The notes under the pieces were generated by a model. That model searched no databases. It saw nothing but the letters and a program-made list of their open reading frames with translations, and was not told the origin of the DNA. From Paenibacillus uliginis N3/975 (GTDB lineage Bacteria; Bacillota; Bacilli; Paenibacillales; Paenibacillaceae), in assembly GCF_900177425.1 (NCBI RefSeq), contig NZ_LT840184.1, positions 16,308 through 80,307 of the forward strand: a stretch of 64,000 bases of DNA, read 5' to 3'. Numbering within the stretch: position 1 is the first letter of the stretch; each line of letters opens with the position of its first letter. A program made the position numbers and the translations under genes. This document shows positions 1 through 8,707 of this stretch, piece by piece.

Positions 1-1
1 T

Positions 2-328
2 CATCGGAGGATTAAGGACTTGTTTCACAAGACGAGTCATTATATTGTCAGACTAGCTGCCGAGGAGAAGATCGGGACAATCGTCATCGGATACAATCAG
101 GGATGGAAGGTGGAGTCCGATATGGGGCGGAGCAACAATCAGTCGTTCTGTTACATTCCACATCAGATGCTTGTTTCGATGATCCGGTATAAAGCCGCGG
201 CACTCGGAATCGAAGTGATTCTCACCGAAGAGGCGTATACGTCGAAGGCCAGTTTCCTGGATCACGACCCATTGCCCAAGTATGAAGAAGGAGTTACAAG
301 GGCCTTCTCGGGCAAGCGGCAGAGATGA
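2..328 (+). pseudogene. TnpB (IS200/IS605 OrfB-type) C-terminal remnant
   Basis: The frame is open from the left window edge. It carries the late RuvC region of TnpB: an IKDxxHKTSHYIV helix, a GTIVIGYNQGWK strand, an NNQSFCYIPH segment and the hallmark EEAYTSKASFLD. TnpB proteins are RNA-guided nucleases of IS200/IS605 elements. Here translation stops directly after the FSGKR motif. The usual next segment, with the last RuvC aspartate (an NADxNG-type motif), is absent in all three forward frames, so the copy looks inactive. The upstream part lies outside the window. Confidence in the family is high, but whether the copy was complete upstream cannot be judged. Confidence 0.8.
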
Positions 329-563
329 TACATCAGAAACCCCCACTTCAATCGAAGCGTCAGCATAGGTAAGTGGTGGGAGTATTCATATGTGTTGAAT
401 TCAAGGGATAACTCAGACTTGAATCCAGAAGAAACAGATGTATATCAAGAAGATAGAATGATGCAAAATCAAGAGGAAATATCTCCTCCTTATCAAGACA
501 AGATGGGTCTGTAAGCGGCAAGACAGGGCCTTAGTTCAGATTCAGAAGATATACAAATTTAAA
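329..563. other. Non-coding stretch after the tnpB remnant
   Basis: No gene is supported here. About 55 sense codons follow the tnpB stop in the same frame but resemble no TnpB tail. In an intact element the guide RNA scaffold and right end would lie around this position; no such structure could be defined by eye. Confidence 0.3.
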
Positions 564-608
564 GGGCTGTCCCAAAAGGTAACCTCGCTTTAATCAAAAA
601 GATACGAA

Positions 609-660
609 AAATAAAGAAATGACGGTGCAGGGTTATTCCCGCACCGTCATTTCTTTATTT
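609..660. repeat. 20-bp perfect inverted repeat at the 3' end of the IS1182-like element
   Basis: Arms at 609-628 and 641-660 are perfectly complementary over 20 bp around a 12-base loop that contains the transposase stop codon. The same hairpin occurs in the second copy at 8772-8827, so it belongs to the element and not to a host gene. Confidence 0.75.
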
Positions 661-1055
661 CGATCTATTGCTGATTTCTTGATTAGATTATGGGCGAGTG
701 GTAGCCACTAGGGCCTCTAGGCTCACTTTCAGCAAGCCGCGAAGCAGAAAATGACGGAATCCCCGGTTATTCTTTATTTGCACGAATACGCTCTCCGGTT
801 CAATCATTCGTCTGAAAGGGCAGCGCGTAATTTTCCTCACTTCGGGGATTTTCCAGTACTTGCTGATTGTAGGCAGGTACCTGAGATTGACTCGAATCCC
901 CGATTGCCTTTCGCTTTTGGTCGTTTCCTTACTTTCAAAACGAAATATTAGTTTCTTTCCGCCCGCACATGTCCAAGAGTCTGCGTCCTCGTCATAATGC
1001 CAGTTATCGATCTTGCTGATGGGGGCAAGGGCGGTCGGAGGAACGATTCGTACAC
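633..1055 (-). pseudogene. IS1182-family transposase, degraded 3' part
   Basis: Reading the minus strand gives, in order, a YDEDADSWTC zinc-ribbon-like start, GGKKLIFRFESKETT, then RRMIEPESVFVQIKNNRGFR and HFLLRGLLKVSLE, and after a frameshift near 700 LAHNLIKKSAIDRNKEM before a TAA at 633-635. These match the C-terminal block of IS1182-type DDE transposases, where EPESVFGQ(I/L)KNNRGFRRFLLRG is characteristic. At least two frame breaks (one near 825, one near 700) and the loss of the N-terminal half make it a dead gene. Confidence 0.75.
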
Positions 1056-1077
1056 GCAGCGTCTAGAAACAGACAAA

Positions 1078-1114
1078 GGGGTGTCCCAGGTCAACGGACC
1101 TTTTGGGACACCCC
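1078..1114. terminator. Hairpin between the IS remnant and the histidine kinase gene
   Basis: Arms GGGGTGTCCCA (1078-1088) and TGGGACACCCC (1104-1114) pair over 11 bp, with a T-run on the plus side and a shorter T-rich stretch on the minus side. It overlaps the right end of the IS remnant and sits just after the stop of the minus-strand kinase gene, so it may now end that transcript. Confidence 0.5.
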
Positions 1115-1126
1115 CTTTTTTGTTGC

Positions 1127-2581
1127 TTACTTTATTGATAATGGAATAGTAACTGTGAACTGTACTCCTTGTTCTGTATTCTTCATAGAATACGTAATAG
1201 AAAGGGCTTCAAAAATTTGCTTTACAATATATAAACCTAAGCCACTCCCCCCCGTATTTCGATTTCTTGATTTTTCGATTCGATAAAATGGTTCGAAAAT
1301 ATGTTGTATTTCCTCTTCTTTAATTTTCACACCTGTATTGATGACTTTCATTTGGATGTGGTGTTGTTTTGAATCTTGAGTTAGCTTTATATATACTTTC
1401 TCGCCATGCGGTGAATACATAATCGCATTATGAATAATATTTTTACAGGCTTTTTCTAAAAGAATACGATCTGTATACACGGTAAGGTGAGAATCAATCT
1501 GTTTTATGATTTGAATGTCTTTTTGAGAAGCAAAAAAACCGAGATTTTTTATGAGAGCATCCATTAATTCCGAGAGATTTACTTCTTCTAATTGTAGTTT
1601 AAAGGTGTGTTGTTCAAGTTTTGACATGCTTAAAATCTCACGAACCAGTTGTTCCATACTTTCAATAATTTGGTGATTTTTCTTTAAATATTGGTCACGA
1701 TTTTGATACGGACCAATATTGTATATCATCCCTTCTAAGTATCCTTTCATAACCGTAAGAGGCGTTTTTAATTCATGCGCGACAATCGCAAAAAATTCCC
1801 TGCGTTTTATTTCTATCTCTCTCTCTTTTTCAATATCGCTTTTTAATTGTTGATTCGCTTTTTGTAAATCAAGCATCGTTTGTTGTAAATTAATTGACAT
1901 CTCATTCAAGCTTTTGGATAACTCCCCCAATTCATCATTGGAACGAACTTCAATTTTTTCGGAAAAATCCAAGTTCGCCATCTTTTGTGCTCCTTGATTA
2001 ATGTAAAGGAGTGGTTTTGTAATGAACCTCGAATACAAATAAGCACTTCCTATCCCAATAACAACGACAATGAGACTGATATAGGGGAGAAAAAGCGCCA
2101 AGACCTGTGAAGCTTCACTAATAGGTTGAAATGTGGCGGACACGAAGAGTGTTACGTTACTATCTTGGAATGGAATGGGCACGGCAGCATCATATGAATT
2201 GGAATTCCCCGGCGGCTTTGTTACACCGAACTTTATATCATCAGGTGATGATTGGGAATCACTTTGGATAAAAGACAAAAAAGGAGAAAAAATAATGGTT
2301 CCCTCTTTATTTTGAAGGTAGAGCGTTGCGTTATTTTTTTGTGCGTACTCTTCAAGAAGCGGTATGGCCTTTTGAAAAGTGAGATCCTTAGATTTATCAA
2401 TTATTTCTTCTATTCCTGTTTGAAGCTGATTTGTTTTATGCTGCTCATAAAATGAAGGGAGAAAGAAGTATAAAGTTAAATAAATCAGGACTGCAAAGGC
2501 TAACAAAATGAGAGATGTAGTCAGGAAAAGTTTATAGGTAATTCGCTTCAACTTCATCGTTCTTAATATCTTATTCATCAA
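1127..2581 (-). CDS. Sensor histidine kinase, HAMP-HisKA-HATPase
   Basis: The 484-residue membrane sensor has a first transmembrane helix at about 17-41, an extracytoplasmic domain of roughly 120 residues, a second helix at about 160-185, HAMP at about 186-240, and a HisKA domain with the phospho-acceptor His269 in an AHELKTPLTV motif. The ATPase domain has an N-box (NAIMYSP), an F-box-like FEPFYRIEK and a G2 box GGSGLGLYI. The usual G1 aspartate is replaced in VINTG, as in many active kinases. It is co-transcribed with the response regulator upstream, whose end it overlaps by 11 bases. The ligand is unknown. The divergent secreted repeat protein is the nearest candidate target. Confidence 0.88.
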   Translation of the reverse strand: MMNKILRTMKLKRITYKLFLTTSLILLAFAVLIYLTLYFFLPSFYEQHKTNQLQTGIEEIIDKSKDLTFQKAIPLLEEYAQKNNATLYLQNKEGTIIFSPFLSFIQSDSQSSPDDIKFGVTKPPGNSNSYDAAVPIPFQDSNVTLFVSATFQPISEASQVLALFLPYISLIVVVIGIGSAYLYSRFITKPLLYINQGAQKMANLDFSEKIEVRSNDELGELSKSLNEMSINLQQTMLDLQKANQQLKSDIEKEREIEIKRREFFAIVAHELKTPLTVMKGYLEGMIYNIGPYQNRDQYLKKNHQIIESMEQLVREILSMSKLEQHTFKLQLEEVNLSELMDALIKNLGFFASQKDIQIIKQIDSHLTVYTDRILLEKACKNIIHNAIMYSPHGEKVYIKLTQDSKQHHIQMKVINTGVKIKEEEIQHIFEPFYRIEKSRNRNTGGSGLGLYIVKQIFEALSITYSMKNTEQGVQFTVTIPLSIK

Positions 2582-3236
2582 TTTTATAACCGATTCCCTT
2601 CACTGTTTTAATGTAGGGGATATCTAATTTTTTTCGTATGTTTTTAATATGTGTATCAATAATACGTGTTTCTCCGTAATAATCGTATCCCCAAACTTTT
2701 TCGACAATACTTTCCCTTGTGAGTACTTTTTTCTCATTTTGAAGCAGTAGTTGTACAATTTCGAATTCCTTTGTCGTTAATGGGATTTCAACCTCATTTA
2801 CATAAACTTTATATGCATCGCAATCGACTTGTATTTCTTTGAAAACTAAATGATTACTCGTACTTAGATCATTGCTTCTTCTCAGTACAGCCTCGACCCG
2901 TTTAATCAATATATGAAAAGAAAAAGGCTTCGTAATATAATCATCGATTCCAAGATCAAAGCCCTTCAATTGATCCTGTTCTTCTTCTAATGCGGTTAGC
3001 AAAATGATAGGTACATTTGACTGATTTCGAATCATTTTAGCAACTTCAAATCCGTTAAGGTTTGGCATCATTACATCCAAAAGAATTAAATCAAAAGATT
3101 GCTTATTAAATAGTTTCATTCCCTCTATTCCATCTGATGCAACCTCAACATTATACTGTTGTGTCATTAAAAATTGTTTAATTAATTCCTGAATGTCTAG
3201 GTCATCTTCTACCACAAGAATATGAAAGTTCTTCAA
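2571..3236 (-). CDS. OmpR/PhoB-family response regulator
   Basis: This 221-residue cytoplasmic DNA-binding regulator has a receiver domain (about 4-115) with acidic pair E10-D11, phospho-acceptor D54 in LLDVMMP and the conserved lysine in ITKPF. A winged-helix output domain (about 125-220) ends in the typical IRGxGY-like KGIGYKID. The start is TTG at 3234-3236, placed by a GAGGTGAT ribosome site. It is first in an operon with the histidine kinase and divergent from the repeat-protein gene, with a shared upstream region of about 190 bases. Confidence 0.9.
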   Translation of the reverse strand: MKNFHILVVEDDLDIQELIKQFLMTQQYNVEVASDGIEGMKLFNKQSFDLILLDVMMPNLNGFEVAKMIRNQSNVPIILLTALEEEQDQLKGFDLGIDDYITKPFSFHILIKRVEAVLRRSNDLSTSNHLVFKEIQVDCDAYKVYVNEVEIPLTTKEFEIVQLLLQNEKKVLTRESIVEKVWGYDYYGETRIIDTHIKNIRKKLDIPYIKTVKGIGYKIDE

Positions 3237-3429
3237 TATATCACCTCGTGTAGTATTATAACCGCGTTATCTGTAGTTTATGTGGAGAAACATTCGGTAT
3301 AAATACATAGATAGATAGCGGTCAGCGCCGAACGCACCAAAACTCTACCTGATCTCCATCCTAACTCCAGATGATGGAATTACAATGAAGGCGTCAAGAA
3401 AAATACATTTACGAAGGAGATTGATTACT

Positions 3430-4227
3430 ATGAAAAAGAAATTGGCTACTACTGCTTTAGGTGCTGTTTTTGCTCTTGCCTCTTATGGGTCTGTATTCGC
3501 TGCTGAAGCACCAACAACACAAACTATTGGAAATGGACAACAGGTAATACAAGGAGAAGTTAGTAAACCTGCTAACCTCGATGACGCTACTCTAGAAAAG
3601 GTAAAAGCGATTTTGAACCAATCACAAGCGGGTACACTCACTAAAGAGCAAGTGAAAACACAACTTCAAGCTCTTGGTATCGATTGGGAGATTGATTTCA
3701 GTGGAGCTAAGGACATCAAAGTAGAAACAAATAAAGTGATTAAACTAGATAACCTCGATGACGCTACCCTAGAAAAGGTAAAAGCGATTTTGAACCAATC
3801 ACAAGCGGGTACACTCACTAAAGAGCAAGTAAAAACACAACTTCAAGCTCTTGGTATCGATTGGGAGATTGATTTCAGTGCAGCTAAGGGCGTCAAAGTA
3901 GAAATAAACAAAGTAACAAAGCCAGATAACCTCGATGACGCTACCAAAGAAAAAGTACAAGCGATTTTTGATCAAGCACAAGATGGTACACTCACTAAAG
4001 AGCAAGTAAAAACACAACTTCAAGCTCTTGGTATCGATTGGGAGATTGATTTCAGTGCAGCTAAGGGCGTCAAAGTAGAAATAAACAAAGTAACAAAGCC
4101 AGATAACCTCGATGACGCTACCAAAGAAAAAGTACAAGCGATTTTTGATCAAGCACAAGATGGTACACTCACTAAAGAGCAAGTAAAAACACAACTTGAT
4201 GCGGTTCTTGGTACCAAAGCTAAATAG
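3430..4227 (+). CDS. Secreted protein made of 59-residue tandem repeats
   Basis: I do not recognise the family. The ATG at 3430 follows a GAAGGAG site, giving 265 residues. A signal peptide (about 1-26, MKKK then a hydrophobic core) ends in a VFAAEA cleavage site. After a short linker come three complete 59-residue repeats and one partial repeat. Each has an LDDATxEKV helix, a GTLTKEQVKTQL helix, LGIDWEIDF and a KVExNKV strand. The GTLTKEQ segment recalls degenerate EF-hand-like helical pairs, but no clear calcium loop is visible. It is divergent from the two-component system, so it may be a target or stimulus-related partner. An export or surface role is inferred from the signal peptide only. 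Confidence 0.75.
   Translation: MKKKLATTALGAVFALASYGSVFAAEAPTTQTIGNGQQVIQGEVSKPANLDDATLEKVKAILNQSQAGTLTKEQVKTQLQALGIDWEIDFSGAKDIKVETNKVIKLDNLDDATLEKVKAILNQSQAGTLTKEQVKTQLQALGIDWEIDFSAAKGVKVEINKVTKPDNLDDATKEKVQAIFDQAQDGTLTKEQVKTQLQALGIDWEIDFSAAKGVKVEINKVTKPDNLDDATKEKVQAIFDQAQDGTLTKEQVKTQLDAVLGTKAK
3574..4227 (+). repeat. 177-bp in-frame tandem repeats
   Basis: Units begin at 3574, 3751, 3928 and 4105 with an exact 177-bp period (59 codons); the last is cut to 123 bp. Units 3 and 4 are identical at the DNA level over about 90 bases, until the C-terminal tail diverges, which points to recent duplication or gene conversion. Confidence 0.92.
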
Positions 4228-4288
4228 AGACACTTAGGAGATAAGCGAAAAAGGTTAGGAAAGAAGAATAGGAGTTAAGAATAGTAAG

Positions 4289-4344
4289 CGAAAGACGTGT
4301 ACGAGCTTGATCACTGATAACGATCAAGCACGTCACGTCTTTCG
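4289..4344. terminator. Bidirectional terminator between repeat-protein gene and lctP
   Basis: A long stem starts with CGAAAGACGTG (4289-4299) and ends with CACGTCTTTCG (4334-4344), with an inner GCTTGATC/GATCAAGC stem, followed by TCTTTT on the plus strand. It lies between two convergent genes. Confidence 0.75.
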
Positions 4345-4364
4345 TCTTTTCATGAAAAAGTAAG

Positions 4365-5939
4365 CTACAATAACAACGACAATACAAATGTCCAAATACA
4401 TACAAAGGTTAAGAAACCTATGCTATATTTTAAAACCATTTTCGTTAAAACAGATTCTTTACCTGTTTCGCCAACAGCAGCTGTTGCAATTGCAATGGAT
4501 TGTGGAGAAATTAGTTTTGCCATAGTGCCTCCTGCAGTATTAGCAGCAACTAATAATGCTGGATCTGTTCCTATAATATTACCTGCTGTTGCTTGAATTG
4601 GCGCAAACAATGTATTATTGTTCACGACAGACCCCGTCATAAATACTCCTATCCAACCTAAGATTGGCGATAGTAATGGAAAGAAATTTCCGGTTGCTGC
4701 AATCTCTTCACCTATTGCACTTGTTAATCCGCCATAAGTCATTAATTTAGCGATACCTAGTATTGCACAGATCATCACGATAGGAATCCAAAATTCTGCA
4801 ACTGTTTTTTTAAAGAGCGTAAATCCTTTTGAGAAACCGATAGATTTTGTAGTTATTATTGTGATTAGGACTGCCAATAAGATGGCTGTACCTGTTGCAC
4901 TTATTAAATCAATTTTTGAGGTTAGCGTTGAGCCTGGTATTTTAAAGGTCAATGTAGTAAAATCTAGAGCCCCGCCTTCTGCAAACAGACCCTTAAATGC
5001 AGGCAGACTCCATATTAAAACAAATATACTTAATAAGTAAAATGGAGACCAAGCCTTGATAATATTACCTACAGTATGTTTTTCCGTTTGAACCGCTTGA
5101 TCATTTAGTGAAAAAATACGCTTCGGCTTCCATTTTCTTGAAAATAATGCCAATATCCCTAGAGCTAGTAATGAGGGAATGATATCAGCTAATTCAGGTC
5201 CCATCAGTAATGTAACAATAGCTTGAGATACTGTATAGGTGGTAGATACCACCAAAATGGCAGGCAGAACTTCTTTAATCCCTTTGAACCCATCAATTAA
5301 CAAAATGAGTAAAAACGGAATTGTAAAATTAATTATAGGTAACGTAAATGCCGTCATCATGGATACATCCATGGAAGTAACATTACCCTCTAAATTTAAG
5401 GTGCCTATTATGCCAACAGGAATTCCGATTGCACCAAATGCCCCAGAAGCACCATTAGAGATTAGACATAGCATGGCAGCTTGCAGTGGTTTGAATCCTA
5501 AGGAAACTAATAGAACGGCGCAAATTGCGATGGGTACACCAAAACCCGCAGCACCTTCAAGAAAGGCATTAAAACAAAAACCAATGAGTAAAAGCTGAAG
5601 ACGCTGATCTTGTGAAACTCCGGCAATACTTGCACGTAATATGTCAAATTTTCCGGATTTTACAGAGGTCTTATATAACCAAACTGCCATTATAATAATG
5701 TAACCAATTGGCCAGACTCCTTGAATTGCACCTTGTATCACACTGCCAATGGATTCACCAAATGGTAAATCAAATACCAACATCGAAATCAAAAAGGTAA
5801 CCACCAAGTTTAGTAAGGCTGCATGGATCCCTTTCATTTTAAATACGGTCAAACATAAAAGAAATGAGATAATGGGAATAGCTCCAACAAGTGAGGAGAT
5901 CAACAGATTATTAAACGGGTTAAAGGTTTCTACTAACAT
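4365..5939 (-). CDS. lctP: L-lactate permease, LctP family
   Basis: A 524-residue, strongly hydrophobic protein with about 12-14 predicted membrane helices along its length and the LctP-family glycine-rich stretches (FLEGAAGFGVPIAI, GAFGAIGIPVGI, TGSVVNNNTLFAPIQ, ANTAGGTMAKLISPQS). Family members import or export L-lactate with protons. The ATG is preceded by an AAAGGGAG site. It lies 32 bases downstream of ldh on the same strand, so the two form a lactate production and transport operon ending at the 4289-4344 hairpin. Confidence 0.92.
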   Translation of the reverse strand: MLVETFNPFNNLLISSLVGAIPIISFLLCLTVFKMKGIHAALLNLVVTFLISMLVFDLPFGESIGSVIQGAIQGVWPIGYIIIMAVWLYKTSVKSGKFDILRASIAGVSQDQRLQLLLIGFCFNAFLEGAAGFGVPIAICAVLLVSLGFKPLQAAMLCLISNGASGAFGAIGIPVGIIGTLNLEGNVTSMDVSMMTAFTLPIINFTIPFLLILLIDGFKGIKEVLPAILVVSTTYTVSQAIVTLLMGPELADIIPSLLALGILALFSRKWKPKRIFSLNDQAVQTEKHTVGNIIKAWSPFYLLSIFVLIWSLPAFKGLFAEGGALDFTTLTFKIPGSTLTSKIDLISATGTAILLAVLITIITTKSIGFSKGFTLFKKTVAEFWIPIVMICAILGIAKLMTYGGLTSAIGEEIAATGNFFPLLSPILGWIGVFMTGSVVNNNTLFAPIQATAGNIIGTDPALLVAANTAGGTMAKLISPQSIAIATAAVGETGKESVLTKMVLKYSIGFLTFVCIWTFVLSLLL

Positions 5940-5971
5940 GTTAGACTGCTCCCTTTTGTATATTTTTCACT

Positions 5972-6901
5972 TTAAAATAAGCCGCTCCCAATTTCTTTTA
6001 ATGTTTTAACCGATTTTGCGAGCTTTTCTTTTTCAATATCACTTAATAAAATCTCAACGATGTCTTTTTTTCCTGAGCGATTTATGATTGTTGGGACACC
6101 AATATAGACGTCAGTGTGACCGTATTCACCTTCTAATAGTGATCCAACCGGTAATACTACATCTTCATTTTGTAATATTGCTTTCGTTATTCTCGCTAAC
6201 CCCATGGCGATCCCATAGTATGTTGCACCTTTAGATTCAATAATTTGATAAGCTGCATCACGAACTTGTACAAATATTTCGTCTTTTCTTCTATCTGTAA
6301 AATGATTCTCAATAAATTTTCCTGAAACATTTGCCGAACTCCATACTGGAACAGCTGAATCTCCGTGCTCACCAATGATATAAGCATGAACACTTGTGGG
6401 AGCTACATCGAGTTCTTCACCTAATAAATAGCGAAATCTTGCACTATCTAAAATGGTACCTGAACCAATAACTTTTTCTTTAGGTAAGCCAGAAAACCGC
6501 CATGTTGCATAAGCTAAAATATCTACAGGATTCGTAGCTACTAAAAATATTCCATTAAAGCCAGAATCCATAATACTTTTTACAATCGATTTAAAAATAT
6601 TCACATTTTTGTTGACTAAATCAAGTCTCGTTTCCCCAGGTTTTTGTGCTGCTCCAGCACTAATCACAACAATAGCCGCATCTCTACAATCCTCGTACGT
6701 ACCAAATTTTATTTTTATCGGAGAAGGTGTATAAACAATTCCATGATTTAAATCCATGACATCACCTTTTGCCTTCTCTTCATTTAAATCAACAAGGACT
6801 AGTTCATCACATAAACTTTGATTCACTAAAGTAAACGCATAGCTTGAACCAACGGCCCCTGTCCCAACTAAAACGACCTTTCTTCCTGATGTAATATTCA
6901 A
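5972..6901 (-). CDS. ldh: L-lactate dehydrogenase
   Basis: The 309-residue cytosolic NAD-dependent dehydrogenase interconverts pyruvate and L-lactate. The N-terminal Rossmann motif is GTGAVG (13-18), the substrate-loop region is AGAAQKPGETRLDL, and the catalytic histidine is H179 in IGEHGDSAVPVWS. The substrate-binding arginine lies in LDSARFRYLL. Length fits bacterial LDHs (about 310-318). The start is TTG at 6899-6901, about nine bases after a GGAGG site. It is first gene of the ldh-lctP operon, in an AT-rich block unlike the genes to the right. Confidence 0.94.
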   Translation of the reverse strand: MNITSGRKVVLVGTGAVGSSYAFTLVNQSLCDELVLVDLNEEKAKGDVMDLNHGIVYTPSPIKIKFGTYEDCRDAAIVVISAGAAQKPGETRLDLVNKNVNIFKSIVKSIMDSGFNGIFLVATNPVDILAYATWRFSGLPKEKVIGSGTILDSARFRYLLGEELDVAPTSVHAYIIGEHGDSAVPVWSSANVSGKFIENHFTDRRKDEIFVQVRDAAYQIIESKGATYYGIAMGLARITKAILQNEDVVLPVGSLLEGEYGHTDVYIGVPTIINRSGKKDIVEILLSDIEKEKLAKSVKTLKEIGSGLF

Positions 6902-7136
6902 ATTTATGACCTCCAGTTAAGGTGTTTTCATCATCATAATTTTTAACGCTGAAGTGTATTTTTCCCAAAAGACGATATTCTAGACCATTTAAAAAAGGTA
7001 AATTTTATGGAATGTAGTATTGGCAAGCAATAGAGTTCAATTATGAGGAACGAGCGAACTAGCGTACCTTATCGCTCTCGAGAAATGATATAGTAGAAAT
7101 AACTACTCTATTAGATAAGTAAAGGGATGTTGCAAT

Positions 7137-7961
7137 ATGAAATATAAAATGATTGTGTTGGATTTAGACGATACACTGCTTCGTGATGACGGGACGCTCT
7201 CTTCCCGTAACAAACAAGCGCTGATGGCTGCTCAAGAAGCTGGGGTTAAGGTGGTTTTAGCATCAGGGCGGCCAACCTATGCCATGAAAGCACTGGCAGA
7301 AGAGCTGGACCTAGAACGATTTGGAAGCTATATTCTGTCGTTCAACGGAGCGAAGATCATTAACTGGAGGTCGCAAGAAGAGGCGTTCAGCAGTACATTA
7401 ACGCCTCAGATGGCTCATGCCCTATATGAAATGAGTATAGAAGAAGGCGTATCCGCTCTAACTTATGTAGGCGATGATATTGTGACGGCATCAGTGAACG
7501 AATATACTTTGATCGAATCGCAAATTACAGGGATGAAGGTTGTTGAGGTGTCTAGCTTCGTAGAGGCTGTTCAAGTACCTGTCGTTAAGGTGCTGATGGT
7601 GGCAGAGCCAGATAAGCTGGTTCTAGTCGAGGAGAAATTAAAAGCGAAACTGGCAGGGCAACTCAACGTCATGCGCTCTAAGCCTTTCTTCCTTGAGTTT
7701 ACGGAAGATGGCGTGAACAAAGGGACGAGCTTGAATCATCTAATTCAGCAGCTTGGGATCGAGCGATCTGAAGTCATTGCGATGGGCGATGGATATAACG
7801 ATGTTGCGATGCTCGAATTTGCAGGCCTTGGGGTAGCCATGGGCAATGCACCGGAGGAAATTATACAATTGGCCGACTATGTTACGGATACTAACATGAA
7901 CGATGGCGTGGCCAAGGTAGTAGAAGAGTTCCTATTAAAGGATTTGGTCCAGACAACGTAA
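7137..7961 (+). CDS. Cof-type HAD-IIB family phosphatase
   Basis: A 274-residue HAD hydrolase with motif I DLDDT (nucleophile D9, acid D11), motif II in LASGRPT, a C2-type cap domain in the middle, and motif IV MGDGYNDVAML near residue 220. Members dephosphorylate sugar phosphates, flavin precursors or related small metabolites; the substrate cannot be read from sequence. It is followed after 22 bases by the YdeI-family gene, probably in the same transcript. Confidence 0.9.
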   Translation: MKYKMIVLDLDDTLLRDDGTLSSRNKQALMAAQEAGVKVVLASGRPTYAMKALAEELDLERFGSYILSFNGAKIINWRSQEEAFSSTLTPQMAHALYEMSIEEGVSALTYVGDDIVTASVNEYTLIESQITGMKVVEVSSFVEAVQVPVVKVLMVAEPDKLVLVEEKLKAKLAGQLNVMRSKPFFLEFTEDGVNKGTSLNHLIQQLGIERSEVIAMGDGYNDVAMLEFAGLGVAMGNAPEEIIQLADYVTDTNMNDGVAKVVEEFLLKDLVQTT

Positions 7962-7983
7962 TCATCATTCAAATAATTAATAA

Positions 7984-8691
7984 ATGAAAAGATTTGAATA
8001 CGTAGGGGATGAAGCACAATTGTCTAAATCAATCGTAGAGAAGCTGAGCTTACAAAAGTACGAGCAAGTAGCGATATTGAATCAGCCTGAAGGAACAAAT
8101 TATTTTGCAGAGCTGACAGGCTATGATACGATGCTCAAGGAGCATGCATATGATCTCATATTTGCTTTTGTGTTAGATATAGAGTCATTAAAGGAACTTG
8201 TTGACCTTGTAATTGAACGGCAGCATCTTAATACAAATGGATATCTCTTTGCCGCATATCCTAAAAAGGGAAATAAAGTATACCCCACGTTTATTCATCG
8301 CGATGATTTGTTGGAGGGCCTAGGTAGCGACGAAAAAGGATATGTCGGGACAAGCAATATTAAATTTGCGCGCATGGTCGGACTGGATGATGTCTTTACC
8401 GTTGTCGGTTTAAAAGAGGACGCTAAGGGTAAGGCCCAGACTTCTTCAAAACCAAGTCAATGTGTAGATGATTATATTTCCTTGATTCCAAGTGTGGAGA
8501 AGGATTTGGAGGATACACCAGAGCTGCTTGCCTTATACCAGTCGCTTACCCCTGGGTACCGTAAGGATTGGGCCCGTTATGTATATAGCGCTATACAAGA
8601 GGCAACAAAAGCAAAACGCCGCGAAGAAATGAAGATGATTCTTCAGGCGGGTTATAAGAGCCGCGAGCTATATCGCAAAGAACATGCATAG
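7984..8691 (+). CDS. YdeI/OmpD-associated (bacteriocin-protection-like) family protein
   Basis: The C-terminal 60 residues carry the YdeI-family signature LTPGYRKDWARYVYSA followed by a KRREEMKMIL helix and GYKSRELY. The N-terminal 150 residues form a separate domain of unknown function. The family was named for links to bacteriocin resistance and envelope stress, but the molecular role is unclear. No convincing ribosome site precedes the ATG, so translation may be coupled to the HAD gene 22 bases upstream. Confidence 0.7.
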   Translation: MKRFEYVGDEAQLSKSIVEKLSLQKYEQVAILNQPEGTNYFAELTGYDTMLKEHAYDLIFAFVLDIESLKELVDLVIERQHLNTNGYLFAAYPKKGNKVYPTFIHRDDLLEGLGSDEKGYVGTSNIKFARMVGLDDVFTVVGLKEDAKGKAQTSSKPSQCVDDYISLIPSVEKDLEDTPELLALYQSLTPGYRKDWARYVYSAIQEATKAKRREEMKMILQAGYKSRELYRKEHA

Positions 8692-8707
8692 CTCAAGGAA
8701 ACAATAG

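Larger units (their letters stand above)
564..1114 (-). mobile_element. Internally deleted IS1182-like element with 17-bp terminal inverted repeats
   Basis: The left end reads GGGCTGTCCCAAAAGGT (564-580). The right end is its inverted copy with one mismatch (1098-1114), so 16 of 17 positions match. Between them lies the 3' third of a minus-strand transposase gene (633 to about 1055), and everything that would encode the N-terminal part is missing. The 551-bp unit is therefore a deletion derivative with both ends kept, the kind of element that could be moved in trans. Direct target duplications could not be confirmed by eye. Confidence 0.7.

Noticed and set aside
3574..4227. Regular repeats considered as a CRISPR-like array
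   Set aside because: The period is 177 bp with no unique spacers, and the repeats are in frame inside a secreted-protein gene.
3799..4233. Long open frame on the minus strand opposite the repeat protein
   Set aside because: It is the mirror of the tandem repeats, has no ribosome site, and overlaps a gene with a clear signal peptide.
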